Shown here: piece after piece, positions 11,330 to 23,308 of the stretch
Layout: every line of letters starts with the position of its first letter
Position numbering within the stretch: the first letter of the stretch is position 1
Assembly (NCBI GenBank): GCA_035772785.1
Contig: JAOCPU010000052.1
Location: 124,001 to 188,000, forward strand
Length of the DNA: 64,000 bases
Reading direction: 5' to 3'
Source: Phlebiopsis flavidoalba
Taxonomy: Eukaryota > Basidiomycota > Agaricomycetes > Polyporales > Phanerochaetaceae
The notes under the pieces: generated by a model
Told to the model about the DNA's origin: nothing
The model's database searches: none
The model's input: only the letters and a program-made list of their open reading frames with translations
Position numbers and translations under genes: made by a program

Positions 11330-12812
11330 TTGCACACGACTACCATTTTGAGCAGTCGGAGTTTCATACCATTGATCCCAAATGCCTTCACGCAAGAGCT
11401 CGCTCGATTTCAACCACAATCGCAACTACTTGACGTGCCGAACCCACTGCACCTATACCCACCTAAAGGCACATTCGTTTTAACTGGCTCGCCCGCGCTT
11501 CTAGACCAGCTGGAACTGCGTCTATTCATCTCTACTTACTAGCTATCATCTGGCGCTGGACACCACCAGACCTACGGCGAGATGAAGACCTCAAACGACA
11601 AGGAGTTGCCCTCCTCGTCCTCATTTTACGATCTACCACGTTTGTTTCATCCAGCCTCCCCAAGTCTCACAAGTGCCAGCTCTTCCCCTGTCTGGCTTTT
11701 CAAGCTCCAGCTCGCGCTTCTCGGAGGGCGGTCTTCTCAGCGCGTCCCACGACCTTCTCCTCCATCAACAAGATTTACAAGCCGGTCACGGGACGCGACT
11801 CGCGAAAAAGTATACGCACCAGGGGTATGCAAGAAGACGATCCCTTCCTTCTCCCCCTCGCGCACGACGTTCCGCGCGGCGCCGGTCGCTACTTTTACTC
11901 CTCACGCGTCTCAAAACGCTCTCTTGGTTCGTCTTCGCGCCACAACCTACTCCGTCATGTCGGAAGCCTCTCTGCGTGGGATTTTAGCGATCTCCTATGT
12001 TGCCGGCAGTATTCTGCTTCTACCTCTGAGTTTGCTTTTTAGTGCGCTCGTTGGAAATCGTAACGACAAGATCGACGGTCCTCGACTCTGTCAAAGTGGT
12101 CTCCGCAGCCAACTTCGTCTAACGGTTCAACATCTCCATCTCAAGCATACGTCTCTATCCCTCTCTCCCGTAATTCAATGAATGACTACTTTTTCGACGA
12201 TTTTCTTGGGACACGACTACGCCTCTCGACCAGTACCATGAAGAGCTCGCCGTCGAGCCTTGAGAACCAGCCACCTTTCGCATCGCTACACAACCACAGA
12301 CCAGCCCGGAACTATGTATCCTATGTGTAATGTCCTGATCAATTAAATAACTGCCAACTTCCAAAGATTTGTGACGCTCTACGTCAGACCAGATACCAAA
12401 CTTGTAGGGCGACGCAGGACTTGTAGGCGTGCTCGTTTGAGACTCCCCTTGGCGACCTCTGAAGCTAGATCAGCTCAGGCCCCGCAATCCGTCGGAACAC
12501 GTACTTCGAAAGCGCCATCAGTTCTATGGCTTCGTCGACACTACCACTGGTTGTAAGATTCACATCGTGGCTCGTGTATCCGGTCTGCATGGTCGTAAGA
12601 CACTTCTTCTCACGCGGTGGTTTGACACTCACTCGAGTAAAGGTGAGTATGCTGAGATCATCCTGCCGATTGTGGGCGGCGTGCATGAGCCTATACCTCG
12701 GTGGGTGCGGAGCCGCCGTTTTGGAGCTGAGGCGGCTCAAGACTGTCTGCGTCCTCAAAAGACACCACTACCACCATATACGCGTCGGGAGTTCAACCTA
12801 TATGACAAATGA
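11330..12812 (+). CDS. Unassigned coding-like stretch downstream of the lipase
   Basis: Several overlapping plus-strand open stretches lie here in changing frames. Coherent-looking pieces are LHLYPPKGTFVLTGSPALLDQ (about 11440-11510), a Ser-rich central part (11600-11990) containing FSSINKIYKPVTGRDSR, and YGFVDTTTGCKIHIVARVSG (about 12520-12590) followed by GEYAEIILPIVGG (about 12640), ending EFNLYDK with TGA at 12810-12812. The change of frame between pieces could be introns or the indels seen elsewhere. I do not recognise the family and cannot say whether this is one gene or two. It may be transcribed in the same direction as the lipase, about 170 bases after the lipase stop. Confidence 0.28.
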
Positions 12813-15629
12813 GCGATTGAGCGACATTGGCGGGCACCGTTGGTCCCACATTGAGATCAAGCTGTTGATGTAACCTAGAGAAAATTCACGATTAGCAAGT
12901 GTCCAGTCTCAAGGAATGGAAATAATGCTTACATTTACTGATGATAAAAATGCCAAGCGATCCACAGCTGTCCATGCGGCGTAGTTCACGAACTAGATGA
13001 TAGATTCTCCAGTCAGAAACCCAATACTTTTCCAGCTTAGCAACTCTTACTGTTAAAAAAGAATCAACTGGACAACCCTTGTTCTTCAAGTCAGACATAT
13101 ATTGCGAAATATTGATAAATGTATCAACTTTACGTTACAAACGTTTCCCCTATTGACCAACACAAGCACCAAGCGATCGAACCAACGTTCGACCGACCAC
13201 TGTTCAAGCCATATCAGTTCAAAAAAGGCTACATGGGGTGGAATCTCAACGTGCATGCCAGAATTAGGCTTGGGCTTCCCAGCCAAGGAAAAGCAAAGTT
13301 CGCAATCAACGATAGCCAGGTTGCATACGAAGGTCAACCCTTCATAGACGGACGTCAGGACCTGCGTCTCATCATAACCAATCGATATATACAATCAGCA
13401 AGACTACCCATACCTCGAAGCTAGGCGGGGTGACCAGGTGCGCAACTGTATCTTCGTTCCGGATCTACATATAGTTTCCAGGATACAACGTTGTGACCTA
13501 TCTCGTTGTGCACTTACAATTCATAAATGGATGCTTCACTCCGGTAAATCTTTAGAACGATCGGGAGCTCAGCTGCATGAGAACATACCAACGCCGAAAC
13601 CTAATAGAGATCGAGGGTCAATCGCGCGGATTATTTCATTTCTGTAGGTAACAAAGCTCACCAAAGGAGATGGAACCATCTGCGTAGGCTCAGCAGAAGC
13701 CACGCCCTTCAGCATCTCAACCCCTGAGCAAAGCAGGACCACATAGTACTCGCCACCACATTAACACCACGACCTGACGGTGGCCACTTCCCGCACCCCT
13801 GATGAGCGCACGTCGAGATTTAGCGTCGCAAGAACAGCTCGCAAGTCAATACTTAATTACTCGCAGACCGATGTATCCCCAAAATCTGTAGAATATTAGA
13901 TCAATCTGTCCGTTGCCTACGCGCAAAGTCACAATATGTCAAGCCCACGACTATACGATGAACGTCGCCAATTGTCTATCAACGTCGTTCAATTTTTGTG
14001 ATGCGTGGGACACCGATGATGCAGCACATCGTGCAAGCGCTTCTCCGCAATAAAGGTATTCTAAGGGACACCGGCAGATCAGACGGATGTGCAACCACAG
14101 CCAGAAAACGAGCACCCGTGAGCTCAAGATCTTTCAAAATCGGTAACGAGAAGCCTTTTGTCTATGAGGTAGAAAATTACTGTCTGCAGGGAAAACTTAA
14201 GACCTATGCTCTGACATCAATAAGTGGCGAGATCACATGTGCCGAAAACTTACAACGTTTGGGCGTTTGTTACGGTCAGCAAAATTAAACCATCATGCAG
14301 GATTAGCACACGATTTTAATACGACTCTTGGAGATTCGTGTGGCTGTTTGGCCCCACCCTGTACCAATTGGGATGCCTGGAAGTCGTCGACGAACAGGTA
14401 TATGCAACAACCGAGGGCCTCTCCGTTTAGTCAACTGATAATCTATGTTGACCTTATTTTTCCATCAACACAGCAATTTGACCTAAGGATGAAAACTTCC
14501 TTCCGAGCGCCTCAGAAATTCTCGTGCAGAAGATGGAGGTCGAACTTGTCTAACAAGCATTTAATCCATGAAACTTTCCGCGCATTGGAACGTGCGTCGA
14601 GGAAACACATGAAGTTCCCATCCTGGCGAGGCATTTTCTTCAACGCTAACTTGTGCCAAACAAGATCTATTGGTCCTAACTTCCGTAATAGAAGGTTTAT
14701 GGCAGCCATATAGAGTTACAGAGATGAATGAAGCACGAACTAAAATAGTACACACCCAAATTCGAGTTAAGTGACTTGATGATGCACGCGGTGTACGGCG
14801 CCTTCCCAGTGGACACGTTTATCTAGTCGTGTCGGACATTTTGAATGTGAGCATTCTGGGAGTTCAATGATATGGTTGAGTCGAGTCTCTACAAAATATT
14901 GGCAAATCTACGTATTTACATGAACGTGCATGCCCGCTACGGCTATCCAGGACGGTAGTGGGCAGGCCAAACGAGAATTTCAAGAGAGGTCCCCCTGCGC
15001 AGCATCTTGAGCGCACAGTTACATGGTCCAAGGCGGGAAGCAACAGTGTGCCTACATGTAGAGTATATCGATCGTCTTGATATGTGTGTCTGCTCTAATT
15101 TCGCTGCTACTCATCCCTGAGAGTTCTGTTTATAGCTTCGGCCTAAATTATGGGAGCCGTCGGGTGTGTGTCAATGACGTGTCTCTCAGTTAAGGTAAGC
15201 TGTACTGGTATAACATCAGTTTAGTTGCCTGCCTTGGAGTTGAGTGCAGTCGAGAAGCAAGAAGCGATAGGACAAAACAACGGCGACTCGATTAACACTA
15301 ACAGACGGAGGTGCTAGGCGGCTCAAAACCAGAAAAACAGAAGATGAACATCACCCAGCGATGTGCAACGTCTAAGCTTGGGGAAGAATAAAACTACAAA
15401 ATGGTTACCAAGCAAATCGACCAAAAACAGATATACATAATGAGTGTGATATGACAGCTTAAATTTCAATGAATAAAAAGTCGTGTTTTCACACACCTAT
15501 GGGCCGCAAAATTTCTCCCCGCACCCAAAAAAAGGGGGGGCCAGGGGGGGTCGCATGACAAGGCTTTGCTTTTGCTCGTCCCCTGATGAATGTCCACACT
15601 CTTAATGGGGGGTAACTGTACGCCCCATG
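12813..15629. other. AT-richer intergenic stretch, no gene recognised
   Basis: This 2.8 kb is visibly AT-richer than the flanks. It holds only short open frames on both strands with no family I recognise. A minus-strand piece near 13650-13760 (EYYVVLLCSGVEMLKGVAS) looks faintly coding. At 15524-15550 there is a run of A followed by two runs of G. It may be decayed sequence or the 3' flank of the GH30 gene to its right. Confidence 0.4.
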
Positions 15630-18412
15630 GACGCCCTTGACCAGGAACTACTCAACAACCCACCCGACGTGCAGTGCGCTGTCGAGTGGGCCTTTGTTGT
15701 TTTGCGTTTGCAAGCCGTGTCTACGTCTCCCACGTTGTTTGAAGTGTTTCGGGCTGCGTACCCATCCAGAGATGTTTGTCACTCCTATCGGGAAAGATGG
15801 TACTTGGCCCTTGTAAACGGGAAATTATGAGATGTTAGCTTGACGTCTATGAAACATTGCTAGTATTATGCGGCTAACTCAGCATCAACTCGCGGAACTC
15901 AACATCCGTGTAGACAACTGGCCCTTGCCGACTGCGACCACGTTACGTATCTACATGACAGACTGTTTAAAAAGCCACGCACTAGATGGGAAAGCGAGTG
16001 GTAATACCAGGTTCATGACGTACGATGCTATATCGCAGCCGCGAGTCTGAAGGGTTATTACGGGCATAGTAACGTATGGCACCCACACGCAGGCCCAGCA
16101 TGACTGCCACAACGGAAACACCGATCCGCTGCCGAAGGGACCGTTGGCTATCCTTGTTGGTACAATTGCTTTCGAGCTTGGGCCATCGCGTACAACTGCA
16201 GACAGCCCTGACTGCAGTTCAGGATGCCGAAGTTAGTATAGTTTTGGGCGAAGCACTGACATTCTGGTGTTCAGAGCGTGATAGCTTGGAATCCCTGATC
16301 ATCGTAAACTTTCTGTGAGAAACCATCGTAGGCTTACAGAACAATGCTCATCAAATCATGTCTACGATCGAACCGATTGGGCGTCAGAGTCACAAGGGGT
16401 TCCGCAAGAGTTCGAGCCTTATGAAAGTTCTGGTTTTTCCCATTGCCAGTTAGGCTACAGCGGCAAATTCCACAACCTATACAGAAGGGGGTAGTCTGGA
16501 GTATGAGTAGTACTCCCATTGCCACCATATGATGCTTACATCAAAAAAAAGAAACACTGCCATCGCTGCGTTGTGTTCTGTGGCGCGATGTACAAGTTGT
16601 CTCTATGTACCAGCTATATCCATCTTTCAGCATATCGTATCAAGGGTCCTCAGCACGAGTGTGCGAACTGACTTTTATATCAACCCCACAATCTGAGCCA
16701 AATGTTCCCGTGTCGCCCCTCGGTGAAGTAAATCATCCTTAGAGGGAATGCGCTGTGGAAAGTGTCTTGATCCGAAACGCTTCCGGAGTAATCATGGAAC
16801 GATACACCAGCCGAAATGCGTATCTCGACTGTGCCTGCTGCATCTGATAAACGGAAATGTCTTGGTCAGAAGAGACTTTGGATATACGGACAGTTCGCAA
16901 CATACGAGTTGGACTGGGAAGCCTCCCGCATCGTTCCAGTTATGTTCGTATCCTATTATCTTGGTACCCGAGAGGCCGTTGGCATTCATCAGGCTTACGA
17001 AGGACGGTTCCAATTTTTGCCTCTTGCGATGCGCTCATGGCACAAGTCGGATATGTTGGGATTAATTGTTTCTCAGGTCTCATTCTAGGTACAAAAAACG
17101 GCATTACTCATAATACACACAAAAATTATTTGGGCCGAGGCGGGCCTAAAATACCTACTATTCCAATTTATGTGCATAGGTTCAAACGATCAAACACACA
17201 TAAAAGACTAGAAATTGACCTATTGTATCTTACAGCGTAGGCGGGTTGATGTCCCTTGTTCTTGACGCCTTGTAGAGCCTCTTTGAGGACCCGATAGCCC
17301 GCGTCTATTTATCGCAGTGACGACGAGTTTAGACAAATGAGTTTGTTGCGCAGTGTCACTCACATGCGTTGATGTATTGATCCAGGAACTTCCCGCCTTT
17401 GATTGAGCCTGTAGCCGCGTTTTCATATACGTACATATCCTCAGACCTGCTGCTATGGATGAGCACATCTTACCACTATCCTTTTCATCCATCCTGGCTG
17501 CGCAAAGTTGTGAGATGAAACTGTTTGCGTAAATCACGGGTAGCCACTTCAGTGCGGAGACTGTACAGGAGACCACCACATAACAGATGACACCTTGCAG
17601 ATAAGGGTTAACACCTTTGATATCAATTAATCACCGCGAGATACGTTTGCAGGCGTCTTGGTGATGTCGAGCGTAAGTGCGTGTGAGGTGGACTTGATCA
17701 CCGCTCACATCATCGTAAGTGTATGCTATTAAAGTAAAGGTGAGTATAGTACAACTCCATAGAGTTCCATGGAACATGACATACTAGCATGCTGAGAAGT
17801 CAGAGGCGCCAAGTGGTACACGCAAGTAAGAGAGTCCGGCGTTGTTCTTCCCATCCGTAGCTATGGCGATACCGTGTCAGATCTGGACTCTAATACCCTT
17901 TATGCCGGATACTCACGATCAAATAGTTGCTGGAGTAAGGATTGATATCCCGATGGGTTTGAACTCTATATCCAATGCATGAACTCAATCACCACGAGTG
18001 ATTATTTGGGGAGGATCATCACCTCAGATTACTCAGTAGAGTAGCAGACGAGTCCGCTGTAGGAAGAAATATACGTGAGATCGGCTTCCCGCAGCATCTA
18101 CTGACCGCCAGCACCTACTCAACGAGGGCTCCGTGTCCCACGATGGTTTGAAAAACTCTGACTGTCATCGACGACGATATCAGCGTCGCCCTTGGAGCCA
18201 GGGGACACGAAGTTAATGGGGCTATTTACTGTCCGAGGTTCTTGTATGTAAATAGTTGGCTCTTGTCTCTATAGTCGTCGTGAACTGACTCGGGTTTTAG
18301 TTGGATCAATCCGTCAACATTGAGATAATGCTTACAATATCAAAGATTTGTTGAGCAAGTATGCTGGAGCTGAACGCAAGGACGGTCGAAAAATGAGTGG
18401 AAGGACTCGCAT
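15630..18412 (-). CDS. GH30 glucan endo-1,6-beta-glucosidase, copy 1 (frame-broken)
   Basis: Secreted family 30 glycoside hydrolase that cleaves beta-1,6-glucan of fungal walls. On the minus strand the ATG at 18412 opens MRVLPLIF..., a likely signal peptide. It is followed by QQIFDI, an intron, RDKSQLFTYKNLG, NFVSPGSKGDADIVVDD (about 18200), AGLSYLR-VPLGASDFSA (17840-17785), YTYDDVSG (about 17715), DIKGVNPYLQ (about 17610) and GGKFLDQYINA (17400-17368). The acid/base region reads NE-EK-PTYPT near 17070. GLSGTKIIGYEHNWNDAGG covers 16975-16915, and the nucleophile context IYFTE is at about 16720. CGTPC (about 16400) and YAMAQASKAIVP near 16200 follow, then NGPFG and GVTNISGW near 15770. The end is approximate. 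Frame breaks are frequent, and the nucleophile motif is followed by a garbled stretch instead of CTG. It may be a decayed copy or an intact gene with sequencing errors. A second copy lies at 40640-43345 on the same strand. Confidence 0.9.
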
Positions 18413-19639
18413 AATGCGGTACGAAAGTAACAGTCAACAACGAAATCTTGGTTGTGTCCTTGTCATACACAGGCTGTGCAGGCTTTATACCTCCCGAACG
18501 GCATTCATGTCAGCCCGAAACATGCGGCTCTTTCATCGAGCGGCACGGAACGGCAGGCAGCTCAAAGTTTCTTGTGCATCGCGGTCGCTAGGCAGTGTGG
18601 TCTAGTTCCAGCGGTATACCGTACGCTCGGCCAAGATGCTGCGAATGAGGATTTCATCGTATAGGACTATGCCGGAAAACTTGTGAGGTGACATGAGGCA
18701 CCCACCGAACCAACACCTCTTTTGTCTTCCTTGATTCGCCCATGGTTCACAGATCATCATCGAGTGTTTCTTGGCGCTAGAAGGGTTCCACGCCAGATTA
18801 AAGGCCAAAAAACTACCTTTGGAGTAATTTGCCTCGATAAATCTGGCATGGGGGGCAATCATTCGGAGCCTAATGCTGATGAACGAGTCACCCCCTGTAC
18901 TGAGTTTTGCATCTTACGCTTTTTTGGAAATAACGAGCGGGGGGGGGGGCCTGAGCGAAGGATCATTGAATACAAGGCTACATGGAAGAATACACAGGCC
19001 ATGATCTATGGCAGAAAGAGCTCTGGGTAGCGCATGGTTGGCCGTCGGTCCGGGAGCAGATGAAAGACTAGACACACTATGACGTGGTGGCGACCAAGCT
19101 ACGGTTTGCCACGATGGTCTTGGTAATACCATGCTCTCCACATCACAGATGTACCGTATGAACGACCAGGATTGTCTATGTAGGCTTGATAGGTGGGGGT
19201 GTTGTGGCAAAGGCAACGTTGACTCAGAGGCGCATCATTGGTCAAAGCACTTTGTTTTAAAAATTAGGCGTTCATTTACTAAAAACGGGTTGATGCGTTG
19301 ATGTATTGATGGCGGCTTCCGCGCGTTTGATGGAAGGCATGTGTGAAATCAACGTTCCACAGACGCTCTAGCCTCTCATGTGCGAACGTTTTCTGTTGAA
19401 ACACCAGCTGTCCTCGATAAGGACGATTCCAAGTCCTATTCGACCAATGGAGCACTTTCCGGACATAACATCCTTTGATTATTCACCCCATATATCCGAA
19501 GCACAAAAGGCAAGCATCGTGTAGCACCCACACCACGAGACACCTCACTCTTCAGCGCTCCGAGAGCCAGCATTGTGTTGGGCTCGATCTCACCATTGTG
19601 TCTCCAGGTGTCGGCAGTCTCTCGAACATTATCACCTTT
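18413..19639. other. Intergenic region between GH30 copy 1 and ALG6 (divergent promoters)
   Basis: GH30 copy 1 reads leftward from 18412 and ALG6 reads rightward from about 19.6 kb, so this 1.2 kb should contain both promoters. I see no convincing gene; the open frames have no recognisable family. A G-run of ten lies near 18941-18950. A short GH30-like remnant is listed separately. Confidence 0.45.
19293..19340 (-). repeat. Short GH30-derived remnant
   Basis: An 18-base string at 19293-19310 is identical to 17364-17381 in GH30 copy 1. The similarity continues for about 25 more bases with small gaps, covering the codons for the KGGKFLDQYINA segment of that gene. It lies upstream of copy 1 in the same orientation. 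I read it as a fragment left by duplication or unequal exchange. It is too short to be functional. Confidence 0.4.
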
Positions 19640-21860
19640 GTCCCATGTCTCTCTTTCGCCGACTTTCACCAGAAAACGGCACAGCTCAAGCCTTCTTGTA
19701 CCCCCTACGGACCTACGTCTTCAATCACATTCACAGCTCATCCGGTCCTCGCGACTGGAGGCATTCAAAGAAGAGCATGGCATGGCACGGAGATGGACGC
19801 TCGTTGGATGCAAACAGCAAGGTCTCAAGAACTTGTGTTGCCTTCGATAATCATTTCTTTCGACGTTGGTTAAAATGGTGTATTGGTCTTGGTCATATTC
19901 TGGTGAGCGGTATGTTTGCGTTGAAACGCAGGCGGGGTTAAGCTGAGGAATGCCCGTCAGGGGGAGGGAAACCCCGCCCATGTTCTGGTGACTACGAGGC
20001 CCAACGTCATTGGATGGAAATTACCATCACACCTCCCAACTAGCCAATGGTACTATTATGACCGTACTCCTCTTACTGGGGATTGGATTATCCTCCGCTG
20101 ACTGCATACGTATCATGGCTATGTGGTATTATGTGAGTAATTTTGTCCTTATATCTACTACGGCTAAGTTTGTTAGAACTCGGACAGGGCTCTTGGGTTG
20201 ACCCGTCATGGTTTGTCTTAGACTAAGTCTCGAGGAGTTGAAAGGTCGAAGGAAGTAAAACATTATTCCTACGAGCGACCGTCCTACTCTTGGACGCTTC
20301 CCAATATTACGTACCCGCTTTTACTCTATTTTTACCCGGATATGGCTCGGCAATCGTTCGTCGAAAACTCAGGTACATGTACAAAGAATATATATACTAA
20401 AGTGAATACCTCGATTCGCAATTGCTCATCATCACTTCGTAGCATGTCGCTTGCTCTGGTCCTACTAGCCAATCCAGCCCTTCTGCTTGTTGATTTCGGA
20501 CACTTTCAATACAACTCAGTGATGCTTGGTATGTAGAGACGTTTTGACATCGGTCTCCGTATACTCAACTGGCACTACCACCTTACAGCTTCACTCCTCC
20601 TCGCAATATCTCTCTTTGCCAACAGGACGCGATCTTCTAGGCCGGTTTGCTTTGTCCTCTGGAGCTTGGGGTTCAAACAAATGGCGCTATATTATGCGCC
20701 TGCTATCGGCTCCTATTTGATAGCGAAGTGTCTTTCGTTGGGCGTCCGCAAAAACGGGTTAGTTTGATCATCAGGCCAAGAGTTCCCTCCTCAGACATTT
20801 ACAGTTTCACATTCTTAGGCCTAAGCTCTTCCTCAAGCTAGCGATTGTCACGACGATATCGTTTGCCGTTTCTTTTTCTACCATTCATCCCACCTTTCGC
20901 ACCCATAGCGACAATTCTACAACCCATGGCCAGCGCATCTTCCCGCTTTCCAACGTGGACTCTTCGAGGACAAGGTGGCGAACTTTTGGTGGGCGCTTCC
21001 AACGTCGTTCTGAAGTGGAGGGTATGGATGCAGCAAAGCACCCTGATCAAACTCTCGGCCCTGTTCACGCGCCGCCGGTTTTGCGCCAGGTGTATTCACA
21101 CATGATTTTTATGCCGGATACCAATTCGGAAGCTGCCGCTAATAGTGATGTGTCGCTGACATCGAAACCGGCGCGCCGGTTCTTCCGCTCCTACACCATA
21201 CGCTCTTTTGACCTCATCTATGTCCTTCTTCCTCTTCTCCTTCCAAGTACATGAAAAGACAATCTTGGTCCCTCTGCTACCCCTCTCTTCTCCTTCTTTC
21301 TGGTGCTGCTAGCCAATCATTCACCTTCCAATTAGGCGCACTTGTCAACAATGTGGCCGTGTTCAGGTGAGTCTTCCCTGTCGTAGTTCGGCCGGAGACG
21401 TCCTGAACTCTTAGCAGCAGCATGTGGCCTCTGCTTCGGCGCGACGGCCTGGGTCTACAATATATCGCTATTACCCTGCTGTGGAACAGGCTTGTAGGCT
21501 ATAATCCGTTCAAACTGCGTCAAAAAATCGTGGATTGAGTACCTTTCGGTGGTGAGTCGTACTTGAATTGTCAACTTGCAATGGTGCCATGACCTGTACC
21601 GTTGGTAGGTTGTTTTTGTACTCTGTGCGCGACATTACATCTTTGCGAACTCTTGGTGCCACCAAGCCCACGCCTTGCACGGATTATATATCCGGTATTG
21701 AACGTTTACTCAGCACACCAATCTTCGTTTTGGCCTGGGCCTGGGTCCATCAAACGTTCTATTGAGGTATCGTGGGGCCTCAATGGTCTTGGGTCCCAGC
21801 ATAAAATCTGCAACGACTGCAGAGCCAGTGTCAGGAAATGCTACTCACGAAGACGAGGGA
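19640..21860 (+). CDS. ALG6: Dolichyl pyrophosphate Man9GlcNAc2 alpha-1,3-glucosyltransferase (ALG6)
   Basis: ER membrane enzyme that adds the first glucose to the lipid-linked oligosaccharide used in N-glycosylation, using dolichyl-phosphate glucose. Conserved blocks in order: IGLGHIL followed by an intron, GDYEAQRHWMEIT (about 19988), YWGLDYPPLTAY (20075-20108, with a shift), SWVDPSWF (about 20190), NPALLLVDFGHFQYNSVML (20470-20530) followed by an intron, LGFKQMALYYAPAIGSYLIA (20668-20730), AIVTTISF and PFIPPFAPIATILQPM (20840-20930), a FEDKVANFWWA-like block (about 20965-21000), SFQVHEKTILVPLLPLS (21238-21290), GALVNNVAVF (about 21340-21370), MWPLLRRDGLGLQYIAITLL (21423-21482), WNRLVGYNPF and a C-terminal SIKRSIEVSWGLNGLG near 21750-21795. 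Multiple hydrophobic segments fit a polytopic protein. Start and end are approximate: the N-terminus before 19870 is poorly conserved and frame-shifted. ALG8 is the nearest alternative; the GDYEAQRHWMEIT and FGHFQYN wording favours ALG6. Confidence 0.93.
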
Positions 21861-22194
21861 AATACATCCAGGGTATCCGCCAGCGGGGTCGCGTTGTCGC
21901 ACACCAGGCGACCTTCTGGTCTTCGGACGAAGAGTCTCGGTTATGGCTCAGGACAGCGGACGGTGCTCGGCGGTGGGAAACTCCAGTATGTAGACGTAGC
22001 TGTAATTTGCTTGCTTGTGATTTATTTGTCTATCCTCCATGTGCGCTGTGCTCTTTGCCCCTGAGTATACTTGCCCGATCATCGAGGCCACGCAATCACG
22101 TTTCCATGTGATCCCGCTGACAGCGTCTACTGAAACACTGCGTCAGGCGCGAGACTTGGATCTGGCACGCGACCTTTCCCTTCGACGTAACGCT

Positions 22195-23308
22195 ATGCTC
22201 GGCCAAAAAGTACCCACAGAGAGGCGATGGGCGATCCTTGGTTTTGAAGACGGGAATATCATCCTCGTCACTACGTCGGAAGAGTCCTCTTTTGCCTCAA
22301 AGTCCACCGTGGCGTGCTAGCGCGGCACTCGGAGGTGTTTAGATCTATGTTTGAGGTAGCAGAGCCTCCGACCCCGCAGCGAAAGCGTTGAGCAGTGTCC
22401 TTTAGTAGTTTACATGCACGACATACCCGTAGAGAGCTCAGCAATTGTGATTAAAGCACTATAAATATGGTGCTATTAGGTCCTTTTGTGAGTTGTGTTC
22501 GATAGCTCGTGTTCTGTAAATCTAATACGAGAACAGGCTCTTCCAGAATCGCAGCATCGGTGACTTTCTTTTACATCGCTGGATTATATTGCGCATGTCC
22601 ACAAAATATTGCATACCGCATCTTCGTACACAGGCGATTCATCAACCTTACGGGAAACTATGGTGTGGTCGCATAAACCCTTAAAGGTCACGACGAAATG
22701 CTGGAGTTTGGTGCCCTCGAGCACTCCGCCGTGGTGGACCCGGTCTGGACAATCCAATACGTACATCCGATTACCATGTGCTTCGACACCTCAATACGCG
22801 GCAGCCGACCGATACACGCCACGAAAGACTCGCGCATCTTGCTTGCCATCTGCCTTGTACTTCCTCTCTCAAGTCTTATAATACCCCTGACCGATCTACT
22901 GCGCGGTTGCATCCCACCAAGCTTAAATGTTCGAGCATCCGCTTCTCGAGGGGGGCATCCATCCTCAGAACCTTAAACGACGACAAAATTTAACCAAGGA
23001 CTATAGTCCCTTGTTTTTCAGTGGCGTCTGCAGCTACTTCTCGATTTCTGTCGGAAAACAGTCGGAAAACATGTGGGGACAGACAGTAACGAAATACAAT
23101 GGATGCACAAGTCTCACGGGGGGTGGGTGCGCCAATGCACAAAGTCTTTCAATCGGTTGGGCGAATGTCCTCTTCAAGACAAGTGGCTTTCCTAACGGAA
23201 AAGAGCGGACAGATGGCCCATGCACTTTATGAAACGAATGGGCCTGGGTTCGAGCAGCTGCTGAATATGCCTGATGTATGCAGTTGCCTGTCGAGCAGCT
23301 TTCACTAG
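22195..23308 (+). CDS. BTB/POZ domain protein (mushroom type)
   Basis: BTB/POZ domains mediate protein pairing and often cullin-3 adaptor roles; the target here is unknown. The ATG at 22195 (MLGQKVPTERRWAIL) leads into GFEDGNIILVTTSEESSFA. After a frame change come VHRGVLARHSEVFRSMFEVA (about 22300-22360) and EPPTPQ, the classic start of this family's BTB fold. Further blocks are VVYMHD-P-E (about 22405-22425), LLRMSTKYCIPHLRTQAI (about 22583-22640), HDEMLEFGALEHSAV (22690-22735), TIQYVHPITM and LPSALYFLS (22850-22875). The C-terminal half has paired cysteines and ends LLNMPDVCSCLSSSFH with TAG at 23306-23308. Length of about 330 residues fits the many paralogues in mushroom genomes. It lies about 330 bases after the end given for ALG6, in the same direction. 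Several one-base shifts break the frame. Confidence 0.84.

Noticed and set aside
15524..15550. A-run plus G-runs as a G-quadruplex regulatory site
   Set aside because: Only two G-runs are present close together, too few for a convincing quadruplex.
16334..16528. 64-codon minus-strand frame as a small independent gene
   Set aside because: Its reading in neighbouring frames (WNL, CGTPC) shows it is part of GH30 copy 1.
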